Below, in pieces: positions 9,938 through 19,244 of a DNA stretch of 64,000 nucleotides. Below the pieces are notes generated by a model. The model worked only from the letters and a program-made list of their open reading frames with translations, made no database searches and was not told the DNA's origin. The position numbers and the translations under genes were made by a program. How positions within the stretch are numbered: position 1 is the first letter of the stretch; each line of letters opens with the position of its first letter. This DNA is from Cytophagaceae bacterium (GTDB lineage: Bacteria; Bacteroidota; Bacteroidia; Cytophagales; Spirosomataceae). The stretch covers positions 62,001 to 126,000 of the forward strand of contig JAIXOL010000024.1 of assembly GCA_027486845.1 (NCBI GenBank), written 5' to 3'.

Positions 9938-12223
9938 TCAAGAAAGTGCTTTAATCGTTATCACTACCGATTTTGAGGTAGGCGTTTTACTAATATCGGC
10001 AAAGCTATCAATCGGCACTAAAACATTGGCTTCTGGAAAATAAGTAGCTACGCATTTTCGTGGAATGTTGTAAGGTACGACTATGAATTTTTCGGCTACT
10101 CGCTCTATTCCTCCGTGATGATTAAAAAGATTTACAACTTGGTATTTTTCTAATTTTGCTTCTGCCATATCTTTTTCATTCATCATAATAATTCTTCGCT
10201 CATTATAAATCCCACGGTAACGGTCATCTAAGCCATAAATGGTTGTATTAAACTGGTCATGACTACGAATAGTCATCATAATATACTCACATTCAAGTAA
10301 TTGAATCGTTTCCAGTTCATTGATTGAAAACTTTGCTTTTGCCGAATCCGTACCAAATTTCCGTTCACGAGGGAGGTTTGGTAAATAAAAACCACCATCT
10401 TGACGCACTCTGTAATTGTATTTTTCAAAGCCTGCAATGGTCTTTTCAATCAAATCTCTTATATGATCATAATTCGCCACGAGTTTATCCCAGTCGAGAT
10501 TTTTGTTTGCTAAAGTAGCTTTTGCCATTCCAGCAACAATAGCTGGTTCTGACAAAAGATGCTCTGAAATTGGCTCTAAAACTCCCTTACTACTATGCAC
10601 GACTCCCATCGAATCTTCAACTGTCACAAACTGCTCGCCATTGATTTGCAAATCAAGGTCAGTTCTACCCAAAGTTGGTAGAATTAAGGCAGTTTTACCA
10701 TGAATTAAATGACTACGATTTAGTTTTGTAGAAATTTGAACAGTTAAATCACAATTTTGTAATGCCTTAGCCGTAAACTCAGTATCAGGTGTGGCAGAAA
10801 GGAAATTACCTCCCATTGCTATAAAAACTTTTACTTTGCCTTCTGACATCGCCTTTATGGACGCTACTGTATCAAGACCATGCTTTCTTGGAGGGTCAAA
10901 ATCAAAGACTTTTTGCAGATTATCAAGTAAAATTTTTGGTGGTTTTTCGTAAATTCCCATCGTGCGATCGCCTTGAACATTTGAATGTCCACGAACAGGG
11001 CAAGTACCTCCACCTTCAATTCCGATACTTCCTTTAAGTAAAAGTAAGTTGACTACTTCACGAATCGTAACGACTGAATTTTTATGTTGCGTAAGCCCCA
11101 TTGCCCAACAAACAATGATTTTTTTGTGATCAATAATCAGTTGAGTTGCTGCTTTTATTTCATCCAAGGCAATTCCACAAGCTTCGGAAAGTTGTTCCAA
11201 ATTCTCACTTTCAAGACTTTCTATATAATTTTCATAGTTTTCTGACTGATTAAAAATAAAGTCTTTATCAAATACATTTCCTGATTTTTGTTCGGCTTCA
11301 AGCAAGAGTTTATTCATTGCTTTGAGCAAAGCCAAATCACCATTGATTCTGATTTGTAGGTAAATATCTGTCAGTATTTCTCCTCCGAAAAGCACATCTC
11401 GCAATTCTTGCGGATGTTTGAATTTCAATAAACCTGCTTCAATTAAGGGGTTGATTGAAATAATCTTTGCACCCGAACGTTTGGCTTTTTCGAGAGCTGA
11501 CAGCATTCTTGGGTGATTTGTGCCAGGGTTTTGCCCCAAAATCAAAATTACTTCTGCCTTCTCAAAATCATCTAATTTTACCGAACCTTTACCTAATCCC
11601 AAAGTTTCGCCTAGAGCCGAACCACTTGATTCATGGCACATATTCGAACAATCAGGCATATTATTTGTGCCGTACATTCGGATAAAAAGTTGATATAAAA
11701 ATGCCGCTTCGTTGCTCGTTCTGCCCGAAGTATAAAAAATTGCCTCATCGGGCGAAGGCAAACTATTTAGTTGATTACCAATAAGTTTAAAAGATTCCTC
11801 CCAAGAAATTTTCTCGTAATGTGTTTGTCCTTCTCTCAAAACCAATGGCTGCGTCAAACGCCCCTGCTGACCTAGCCAATAATCAGATTTTTGAGAAAGT
11901 TGGGATACCGAATATTTTTGAAAAAAAACAGGTGTTACTTTTCGAGTAGTTGCTTCCTCGGCAATTGCTTTTGCACCATTTTCGCAATATTCGGCAATTT
12001 TCGAGCGTTCTCCGTCAGGGTCAGGCCATGCACAACTTGGGCAATCAACACCACCTTTTTGATTGAGATTTAATAAAGATTTTAAACCTCTCCTAACTGG
12101 CATTGCACCAAAAACGTGCTTCATTGATGAAAAAACAGCCGAAAAGCCAGCGGCTTCGGTAGCAGGTTTTGAAGTTTCGATTCCTGTAAAATCGGTTGGT
12201 GCTTGGGGGTTTATTTTTGGCAT
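9938..12223 (-). CDS. FdhF/YdeP-family molybdopterin oxidoreductase (formate dehydrogenase alpha-like)
   Basis: CPSCAWPDPDGERSKIAEYCENGAKAIAEE, TSGRTSNEAAFLYQLFIRMYGTNNMPDCSNMCHESSGSAL, GLTQHKNSVVTIREVVNLLLLKGSIG; downstream of fdhD. Confidence 0.9.
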   Translation of the reverse strand: MPKINPQAPTDFTGIETSKPATEAAGFSAVFSSMKHVFGAMPVRRGLKSLLNLNQKGGVDCPSCAWPDPDGERSKIAEYCENGAKAIAEEATTRKVTPVFFQKYSVSQLSQKSDYWLGQQGRLTQPLVLREGQTHYEKISWEESFKLIGNQLNSLPSPDEAIFYTSGRTSNEAAFLYQLFIRMYGTNNMPDCSNMCHESSGSALGETLGLGKGSVKLDDFEKAEVILILGQNPGTNHPRMLSALEKAKRSGAKIISINPLIEAGLLKFKHPQELRDVLFGGEILTDIYLQIRINGDLALLKAMNKLLLEAEQKSGNVFDKDFIFNQSENYENYIESLESENLEQLSEACGIALDEIKAATQLIIDHKKIIVCWAMGLTQHKNSVVTIREVVNLLLLKGSIGIEGGGTCPVRGHSNVQGDRTMGIYEKPPKILLDNLQKVFDFDPPRKHGLDTVASIKAMSEGKVKVFIAMGGNFLSATPDTEFTAKALQNCDLTVQISTKLNRSHLIHGKTALILPTLGRTDLDLQINGEQFVTVEDSMGVVHSSKGVLEPISEHLLSEPAIVAGMAKATLANKNLDWDKLVANYDHIRDLIEKTIAGFEKYNYRVRQDGGFYLPNLPRERKFGTDSAKAKFSINELETIQLLECEYIMMTIRSHDQFNTTIYGLDDRYRGIYNERRIIMMNEKDMAEAKLEKYQVVNLFNHHGGIERVAEKFIVVPYNIPRKCVATYFPEANVLVPIDSFADISKTPTSKSVVITIKALS

Positions 12224-12750
12224 TAGAATATTAAGTCTGGATAAACTTTTTGGAACATTTCTACAATCTTAGGTATGAGTTCATGAAAGTTTTTATTCTT
12301 CTTATTTACCATTAAATAGGCACTTATTGAAGATTCTTCGAGGTGGGAGAAAGCTGTTTTTGCGAAAAAATTTAACATCAATTTAGTATATATCCTAAAA
12401 CGTTGGGTATTTGTCTCTCCTTCACTTTCTCCATTACTTATGGTATTAGCCCCGATAAACCCAAAACTTGCTAAAGGTTTTTCAGCTAAAATATCAAGCA
12501 TAATGTTAATACAAGTCCGAATAACACGAGGAGCATCATAATCATTAAAGATGACATTATATTTTTTATCTGAAAGCTTATGGCTAACGGGAAAGAATTT
12601 AACAATAAAAACTTGGAATTCATATTCTTCAACAACTGCAATATATCGGCGTTTTGAAGCACGAAAATTGTATAAATGCTGTCTTAAAAATAGTTTCTCC
12701 GATACTTTTGTTATACTAATCCGATGATATTTATGTCCACTGTCAAACAT
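12223..12750 (-). CDS. Conserved hypothetical protein, 175 aa, overlaps the fdhF-like start by 1 nt
   Basis: ORF; stop/start overlap TAATG with the downstream gene (positions 12221-12225). Confidence 0.65.
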   Translation of the reverse strand: MFDSGHKYHRISITKVSEKLFLRQHLYNFRASKRRYIAVVEEYEFQVFIVKFFPVSHKLSDKKYNVIFNDYDAPRVIRTCINIMLDILAEKPLASFGFIGANTISNGESEGETNTQRFRIYTKLMLNFFAKTAFSHLEESSISAYLMVNKKNKNFHELIPKIVEMFQKVYPDLIF

Positions 12751-12918
12751 TTATTCTACCAAATATTTATACGCAGGATTTCTTCGAGCATCAATTTCTG
12801 CATCAGTCAAAACATGATAATTTATCTTGCCATCGGGGCGAGGCTTACGAGGTGGATCATTTGGACTTTTGAGTTTTTTGGTTGCAAGTGGTTTGCGTTT
12901 TTCAACAAGAGTTTCCAT
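12751..12918 (-). CDS. Small 55-aa basic hypothetical protein
   Basis: METLVEKRKPLATKKLKSPNDPPRKPRPDGKINYHVLTDAEIDARRNPAYKYLVE; stop codon directly abuts the ATG of the 175-aa ORF. Confidence 0.55.
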   Translation of the reverse strand: METLVEKRKPLATKKLKSPNDPPRKPRPDGKINYHVLTDAEIDARRNPAYKYLVE

Positions 12919-12975
12919 TTTGCTTTTATTTAATAGTCAAATCTACTTACTTTTTACGAATAATAAGCATTTTTA

Positions 12976-13809
12976 TCAAAAAATTCTATCGGTGTGAGTA
13001 TATACATTAAAGCTCTCTTCTCTAAGAAATCCTATCAAAGTAATACCCAAAACTTGGGCAGTCTCAATGGCCAAACTCGAAGGCGAGCCTACACAAGCCA
13101 TAATTGGAATACCAGCCATTGCAGCCTTCTGAATCAACTCAAAACTGGCTCGACTACTCATTATCAAAACAACATCAGATAAGGGTAAAAGATTTTGTTG
13201 TAGAGCAGTACCGATTACTTTATCAAGGGCGTTGTGGCGACCGATGTCCTCTCTTAAAAAACATTTTTCTAACTTATTTAGAATCATTGCAGCATGAAGC
13301 CCACCGGTATGTTTGAAAAAAACTTGATTATTCACTAAAACTTCGGGTAAAGTTTTTATAAACTTTGCTGAAACTTTGAAATCAGTCTTTATCAAAATTG
13401 GACATTTTTGTTCGATGGCTTCGATTGAGGCTTTTCCGCAAATCCCACAGCTTGAAGTTGCATAAAAATGACGTTCGAGGCTTTGTAAATTTACTTCAAT
13501 TTGGGGTTTTAGTTCAACTCTTACGATATTTTCTTCAGCTTGCCGGCCAGTATCTTTGCAATAATGAATGGATAAGACATCATCAAACGAAGAAATAATT
13601 CCTTCAGTAAACAAAAAACCTAAAGCCAATTCAAAATCATGGCCCGTTGGTGTTCGCATTGTTACAGAAATACTTTTTTGCTGTCGGCTGTCTTCTTCTC
13701 CAAAACCCAAACGAACCTCCAAAGGCTCTTCAATTACCACCAAATCAGAGATTTCTTCGATACCTTTTGGCTTGAATTTCTTTATTTCAAATGTTTTTAT
13801 TCCGTACAT
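12976..13809 (-). CDS. fdhD: Formate dehydrogenase accessory sulfurtransferase FdhD
   Basis: ATSSCGICGKASIEAIEQKCP conserved Cys motif; GLHAAMILNKLEKCFLREDIGRHNALDKVIG. Confidence 0.93.
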   Translation of the reverse strand: MYGIKTFEIKKFKPKGIEEISDLVVIEEPLEVRLGFGEEDSRQQKSISVTMRTPTGHDFELALGFLFTEGIISSFDDVLSIHYCKDTGRQAEENIVRVELKPQIEVNLQSLERHFYATSSCGICGKASIEAIEQKCPILIKTDFKVSAKFIKTLPEVLVNNQVFFKHTGGLHAAMILNKLEKCFLREDIGRHNALDKVIGTALQQNLLPLSDVVLIMSSRASFELIQKAAMAGIPIMACVGSPSSLAIETAQVLGITLIGFLREESFNVYTHTDRIF

Positions 13810-14022
13810 TTGTTTTGGATTTTGTTGTTAGGCTAATTTAGTAAAACTTCTTTGATTGACTTTTGTTTATCACTTAAAAAGTATGTTGTGATTAAGTTTA
13901 CAGTAAAACTACAATCACAATTCATCAGACATTTAAAAAATTGTTAAACAATAAATTCATCAATAACAAAAATCATTCATCAATAACAAATATAATCAGA
14001 CGCATCATAAGACCTTAAAACT

Positions 14023-16116
14023 ATGAAAAAAATCCTTATTTCTCTCTTGTTCCCCAGTTTAGCAATGGCACAGTACAATTATCCAGTTACAAAAAAAATC
14101 GACCACACAGACAATTATCACGGCACGACCGTTGCCGATCCGTACCGTTGGCTCGAAGATGACCGCTCCGCCGAAACTTCCGAGTGGGTGAAGCAACAAA
14201 ATGCGGTAACGACAAAGTATTTCGAGCAAATTCCTTATCGTGCTGATATAATGAAAAGGTTGGAAAAAATCTTTAACTATGCCAAATACTCATCACCTTC
14301 TCGCAAAGGGGAATGGTTTTATTTCTACAAAAATGATGGCTTACAAAACCAGTCGGTGCTTTATCGCCAAAAAGGCTTGAATGGAAAGCCCGAATTGGTG
14401 ATTGACCCGAATAAACTTTCAACTGACGGTACTACTCGTTTAGTACAGTTTGTGCTATCGAAAGATGGAAAATACGGTGCAATGGCTTTATCAAAAGGTG
14501 GTTCGGATTGGCAAGATATTTTGATTATGGATATGGCAACGAAACAAAATCTCAGCGATAAACTCGAATGGGTGAAAGTTTCAGGAATTTCGTGGCAAGG
14601 AAAAGGCTTCTATTATAGTCGCTATCCTAAACCCGAAGGAAGTGCTTTGGCTGCCAAAAACGAAAATCACCAAGTATTTTTTCATAAAGTGGGTACAAGT
14701 CAAGAAACTGATGAGTTAGTATTTGAAGACAAAGCAAATCCGCAACGTTTCAATGGTGTTTACACAACAGAAGATGAGAAATTTGCTTTCTTGAGCATCA
14801 GCGACCGTGGTAAAGGGAAAGATGGTAACGCCTTGTATTACAGAGCTTTAGGTCAAAAAGAATTCAAGCCGATTGTTTCAGAAATCACTGATTTTAGCTT
14901 TGGTGTAATTGATAATGTTGGACAAACATTTTTGATTAAAACTAACAAAAATGCCCCGAATGATAAGGTAGAAAAATATGACATTGCAACTGGAAATTGG
15001 AGTAGTATTTTACCCGAAAAACCTGAGCCATTACAAGGTGTAGGAACGGCAGGCGGAAAATTATTTGCAACTTATTTGAAGGATGTTACAACTCGTGCTT
15101 ACGTTTATGATTTGAAAGGAAAACTCGAAAACGAAGTACAGTTACCAAGCTTAGGGTCGGCTGGTGGCTTTGGTGGTGAAGCTGACGATAAATTTGTATT
15201 TTATACTTTCAGCACTTTCAACTACCCTCCTACTATTTTCAGATACGATATTGCAAGCAAGAAAAGCACGGTTTTCCGCTCGCCAGAAGTTGATTTTAAA
15301 GCAACCGATTTTGAGACAAAACAAGTTTTCTATACAAGCAAAGACGGAACGAAAATCCCGATGTTTATCGTCTATAAAAAAGGCTTGAAACTCAACGGAC
15401 AAAATCCAACTTTGCTTTATGGCTATGGTGGTTTCAATATAAATCTCAATCCAAGTTTTAGTCCAACTTTGATTCCGTTTTTGGAACAAGGTGGTGTTTA
15501 TGCTTCGGCAAACTTGCGTGGTGGCGGCGAATATGGTGAAAAATGGCACGAACAAGGCATGAAACTCAAAAAACAAAACGTTTTTGATGATTTTATTGCG
15601 GCAGGCGAATATTTGATTGCTCAAAAATATTGTGACAATTCACATTTAGCTATTCGTGGTGGCTCAAATGGTGGACTTTTGGTAGGGGCAGTAATGAACC
15701 AAAGACCAGATTTGGCAAAAGTCGCTATTCCGCAAGTGGGTGTAATGGATATGCTGCGTTTTCAAAAATTTACAATTGGCTGGAATTGGATTGCCGATTA
15801 TGGTTCGTCAGATAATGCTGAAGAATTTAAAGTTCAATTTACCTATTCGCCATTGCATAACATCAAGGCTGGCATTAATTATCCTGCAACGCTCATTACA
15901 ACGGCTGACCACGATGATAGAGTTGTACCTGCACATTCATTCAAATATGCAGCCACTTTGCAAGAAATCGGAGCGTCAAGCACTAAAAATCCGTTATTGA
16001 TAAAAATAGACACCAACTCTGGACACGGAGCAAGTAATACCAAGAAAAACCTCGAATCAACGGCCGATATTTATGCCTTTATTTGGTGGAATATGGGTTT
16101 TATACCGAAGTTTTGA
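14023..16116 (+). CDS. Prolyl oligopeptidase family S9 serine peptidase
   Basis: YPVTKKIDHTDNYHGTTVADPYRWLEDDRSAET; catalytic serine motif IRGGSNGGLLVGAVMNQRPDL; signal peptide. Confidence 0.93.
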   Translation: MKKILISLLFPSLAMAQYNYPVTKKIDHTDNYHGTTVADPYRWLEDDRSAETSEWVKQQNAVTTKYFEQIPYRADIMKRLEKIFNYAKYSSPSRKGEWFYFYKNDGLQNQSVLYRQKGLNGKPELVIDPNKLSTDGTTRLVQFVLSKDGKYGAMALSKGGSDWQDILIMDMATKQNLSDKLEWVKVSGISWQGKGFYYSRYPKPEGSALAAKNENHQVFFHKVGTSQETDELVFEDKANPQRFNGVYTTEDEKFAFLSISDRGKGKDGNALYYRALGQKEFKPIVSEITDFSFGVIDNVGQTFLIKTNKNAPNDKVEKYDIATGNWSSILPEKPEPLQGVGTAGGKLFATYLKDVTTRAYVYDLKGKLENEVQLPSLGSAGGFGGEADDKFVFYTFSTFNYPPTIFRYDIASKKSTVFRSPEVDFKATDFETKQVFYTSKDGTKIPMFIVYKKGLKLNGQNPTLLYGYGGFNINLNPSFSPTLIPFLEQGGVYASANLRGGGEYGEKWHEQGMKLKKQNVFDDFIAAGEYLIAQKYCDNSHLAIRGGSNGGLLVGAVMNQRPDLAKVAIPQVGVMDMLRFQKFTIGWNWIADYGSSDNAEEFKVQFTYSPLHNIKAGINYPATLITTADHDDRVVPAHSFKYAATLQEIGASSTKNPLLIKIDTNSGHGASNTKKNLESTADIYAFIWWNMGFIPKF

Positions 16117-16120
16117 GTTA

Positions 16121-16160
16121 AAAAAATGTGCGAGGTTCATGGAACTTCGCACTTTTTTTT
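16121..16160. terminator. Bidirectional intrinsic terminator
   Basis: aaaaaatgtgcgaggttc-atg-gaacttcgcactttttttt between convergent genes. Confidence 0.8.
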
Positions 16161-16169
16161 AAAAATTCA

Positions 16170-17114
16170 TCAAACTTGCTCGACAAGTTTTCTAAAATCA
16201 CTTTCCGTTTCTTGATATAAAGCTTGTTGAGTATTTTTTTCAGCTATCACTTTTTCTTTTAATAAGGTTACTGAGTTAAAAAGAGATAGTGTGGAGTTGT
16301 AAGCATCCAAAATCCTTTCTTTTATTTCCATATCTACGAATATATTATCGAAAAAATAATCTGCGAACTCCCATGATGTATTAAGTTTTATTTCGGTTGG
16401 CAACAAATCAGGTTTAAGGTCTTTTAGTTCTCGTCTGAGCTTATCAAGAGCATAATTTATTTCAGTAATTCCCAACTTAGCTTTGTGCATCTTTTCGCGT
16501 TTAAGATAAGTTGCCATTGTTCCTCCACCAACCATATCCCAAGTTGCATAACCTTTTGCATCTTGTAAATCTTCGATTACTTTGGGAATCACACCTAACA
16601 CTTTTTCAGCAGCCGAAATTGCTTCCTGAATTTCGTTTTTATAAGCATCAATCTTTACTAATTCTTCTTGCTTTATAAAAATATCAACCAATCGTGGATG
16701 ATTGTTTTCTTTCAATAATTTTACTTTTTCTTGAACAAGACCTTCATATTGGACTTTAATCGTTTCAAAATCAAACAGTTGAGCGTTGTAAGACTTTATT
16801 TCTAGTGAAAGACTATCAAATTTATTTTGCTGACTTTCAAACCTAATTTTCGCTTGATAATACTCAGCTTGTTCACGCTCCAATTCAGCAAATTTCTTGT
16901 TCAATAAATCGTACCAAACAGATTTCAACGTAAACGTTTCAAGGTCTTTAACATCTTGAAACTCTTCGTTCATACGTTGTTTTGTAGCTTCAAGTTTGAT
17001 ATGCTCGGCTGCTTGAACTCGCTTTGCTTCTTGCATTTTCTGTTCAATTTGCTTTCTATTTTCAAGCTTCTGACTAATGTTTAATAATTCGGCATTGAGT
17101 GAATCTGGTATCAT
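16170..17114 (-). CDS. Coiled-coil hypothetical protein
   Basis: Heptad-rich; contains YATWDMVGGGTMATYLKREKMHKA. Confidence 0.55.
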   Translation of the reverse strand: MIPDSLNAELLNISQKLENRKQIEQKMQEAKRVQAAEHIKLEATKQRMNEEFQDVKDLETFTLKSVWYDLLNKKFAELEREQAEYYQAKIRFESQQNKFDSLSLEIKSYNAQLFDFETIKVQYEGLVQEKVKLLKENNHPRLVDIFIKQEELVKIDAYKNEIQEAISAAEKVLGVIPKVIEDLQDAKGYATWDMVGGGTMATYLKREKMHKAKLGITEINYALDKLRRELKDLKPDLLPTEIKLNTSWEFADYFFDNIFVDMEIKERILDAYNSTLSLFNSVTLLKEKVIAEKNTQQALYQETESDFRKLVEQV

Positions 17115-17225
17115 ATTTTTCGGTTTAATTAGTCAGCAAATCTTAAACAAAAAAGCGATTTACTAAAACTGATTTAAGCCAAAAGCCTTTTTTCAATGAT
17201 GTTGGGGCAAAAAGGGGGATGAATT

Positions 17226-19013
17226 TTACTTTACATTCCCACCATCCACTTCCTGATGTTTCCAAAGTTCTTGAAAAATTGAATTCTTAGCTTTCAAAGC
17301 CTCAAAAGTACCTTCGGCAACAACTTTTCCTTGATTAAGAACATATACATAATCGAAGTATCGCAATAAATGCAAGCGATTCAGCGAAGAAATAACTGCT
17401 TTTTGGACGAAAATTTCAAATAACTGCTCATAAATCAACGCCTCGGTTTTTGGGTCAACACTGCTCGTTGGTTCATCCATCAGTACCACTTCGCTGGTTT
17501 GAGCCGCCAAAATTCCACGAGCCAAAGCCAAACGCTGTTTTTGACCACCCGAAAGATTAACACCCTTTTCTTGAATGCTTGACTCTAAACCATTCGGTGA
17601 CTTTCTGGCCGTATCAGCAAAATAGGCTTCTTCACAAACTTTCCAAACGGCTTCCTCAAATGGCAGTCCAAGTGTAATATTATAGCGAATTGTATTCTCA
17701 AAAATCTCTGGTTCTTCTGGAAAAAGCGTCACGGTTTCATTAAGTGTAGCAACCTGAAACGATTGTCCATCAACCTCAAATTTCAAACTTGTTTCTGACT
17801 CATAAAGTCCTCTCAACAAAGCCAAAAGTGTACTTTTTCCACTACCGCTTTCACCGATAAAAGCAATCTTTTTCCCTCGCTCAATTTTTATCGAAATATC
17901 GTGCAAACTCTGTGGTGCGTGACCTTCATCATATAAATCTCGGTGCGAAAAACTCAGATTTTCAATCTTTATTTGCTTCCAATTCCTAGGCAAAGTTTCA
18001 ACCGTCTCAGGACGGTGACTACTGGCATAATCTTCATTTATCGAACGAGCGGTTTGTACATCAGTATTGTACTGCACAATTTCGGTATATTGCCAAGCCA
18101 CATCATGGAAAACACTCGTAAACTGATTCACAAAACCCAAAAGCGTGACTAGTCCACCCACATAAAAAACCTTATTTGGCTCATAGTTTTGATAAACGTA
18201 ACCGAGCGTAATGACCACGTAGGTAAGCCACACCAGCATTTCAGCCGTAAACCATTTCCATTCATTTATCACCACATTTTTGCGGAATGGTGGAAATAAA
18301 TCTTTCACCTTTGCCATCAAACCCGACTCCATACTTTTCTCTAAACGCAAAGTAATGACCGTAATGATATTTGAAAGACTATCAAAAAGTGTAGAAGAGA
18401 TTGTATGTTCCTTTTCGTTGACTTCTTCAAGGGTTTTGATGAAAGGTTTATCGAATTTAAAAATCACCCATATCGTAAAAAAGCCAATAAGAATGCCAAT
18501 TCCACCATAAAGAGGCGAAAAATAGAGCATCGCACCAAACGAAAAGATAAATTTTGAAAGTGCATGCAAAAACATAAAGCCATTTTGAAAGAAATTTTTA
18601 AGTGCTTCGTAAGCCTTACGAATTCGGTTGATAGTTGAACCGCTGTGATGGTCTTGGTGCCATTTTACGGGCAAATGCAAGACTTGGTGGTACATTTCCT
18701 GCAAGAAATTTCTACTCAAATTAAAGGCCAATTGACGCTCCATCACACGGGCGGGGCCATGGAAAGTCCATTCAAAAAACTTCAAACCCAAATACCCCAA
18801 GGCATACCAAATCGTATATTTGATAGTATGTTGACCATCTTGCTGAATTTTATTGATAAACCACCCAAACAAAATCGGATTCAATGAAAAAATGACATTG
18901 GCTACCGCAAACATGGCGTAAATCAGTAAATAGCGTTTTCGCTCATGCTTGGCATACTTCCATGCCGTTTGAAGTAATGAAATATATGGATTTTTCGATG
19001 TTTTCACCTGCAT
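17226..19013 (-). CDS. ABC transporter, fused permease/ATP-binding protein
   Basis: Walker A GESGSGKST, signature LSGGQKQRLALARG, Walker B VVLMDEPTSSVD; start trimmed to MQVKTSKNPYIS. Confidence 0.9.
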   Translation of the reverse strand: MQVKTSKNPYISLLQTAWKYAKHERKRYLLIYAMFAVANVIFSLNPILFGWFINKIQQDGQHTIKYTIWYALGYLGLKFFEWTFHGPARVMERQLAFNLSRNFLQEMYHQVLHLPVKWHQDHHSGSTINRIRKAYEALKNFFQNGFMFLHALSKFIFSFGAMLYFSPLYGGIGILIGFFTIWVIFKFDKPFIKTLEEVNEKEHTISSTLFDSLSNIITVITLRLEKSMESGLMAKVKDLFPPFRKNVVINEWKWFTAEMLVWLTYVVITLGYVYQNYEPNKVFYVGGLVTLLGFVNQFTSVFHDVAWQYTEIVQYNTDVQTARSINEDYASSHRPETVETLPRNWKQIKIENLSFSHRDLYDEGHAPQSLHDISIKIERGKKIAFIGESGSGKSTLLALLRGLYESETSLKFEVDGQSFQVATLNETVTLFPEEPEIFENTIRYNITLGLPFEEAVWKVCEEAYFADTARKSPNGLESSIQEKGVNLSGGQKQRLALARGILAAQTSEVVLMDEPTSSVDPKTEALIYEQLFEIFVQKAVISSLNRLHLLRYFDYVYVLNQGKVVAEGTFEALKAKNSIFQELWKHQEVDGGNVK

Positions 19014-19244
19014 AGCTTTTCTTAATCTTCGTTCTACACTTCTTCGGGTATTCGACCACAATTTACTGCATTTTAATCGCTCATAAAACATTAGTTTCTC
19101 ATTCTCCCAATTTTGGGTAAGAAATCATTTGAAACTCATATGGTAGTATTTACCTTTACTGAATTAATTTTTAGTTTTTCAGCACTTTTTTGAAAAATAA
19201 AGTATAAATTTCTAACAGTTTATTCTTATCTAAAATACAGCATT

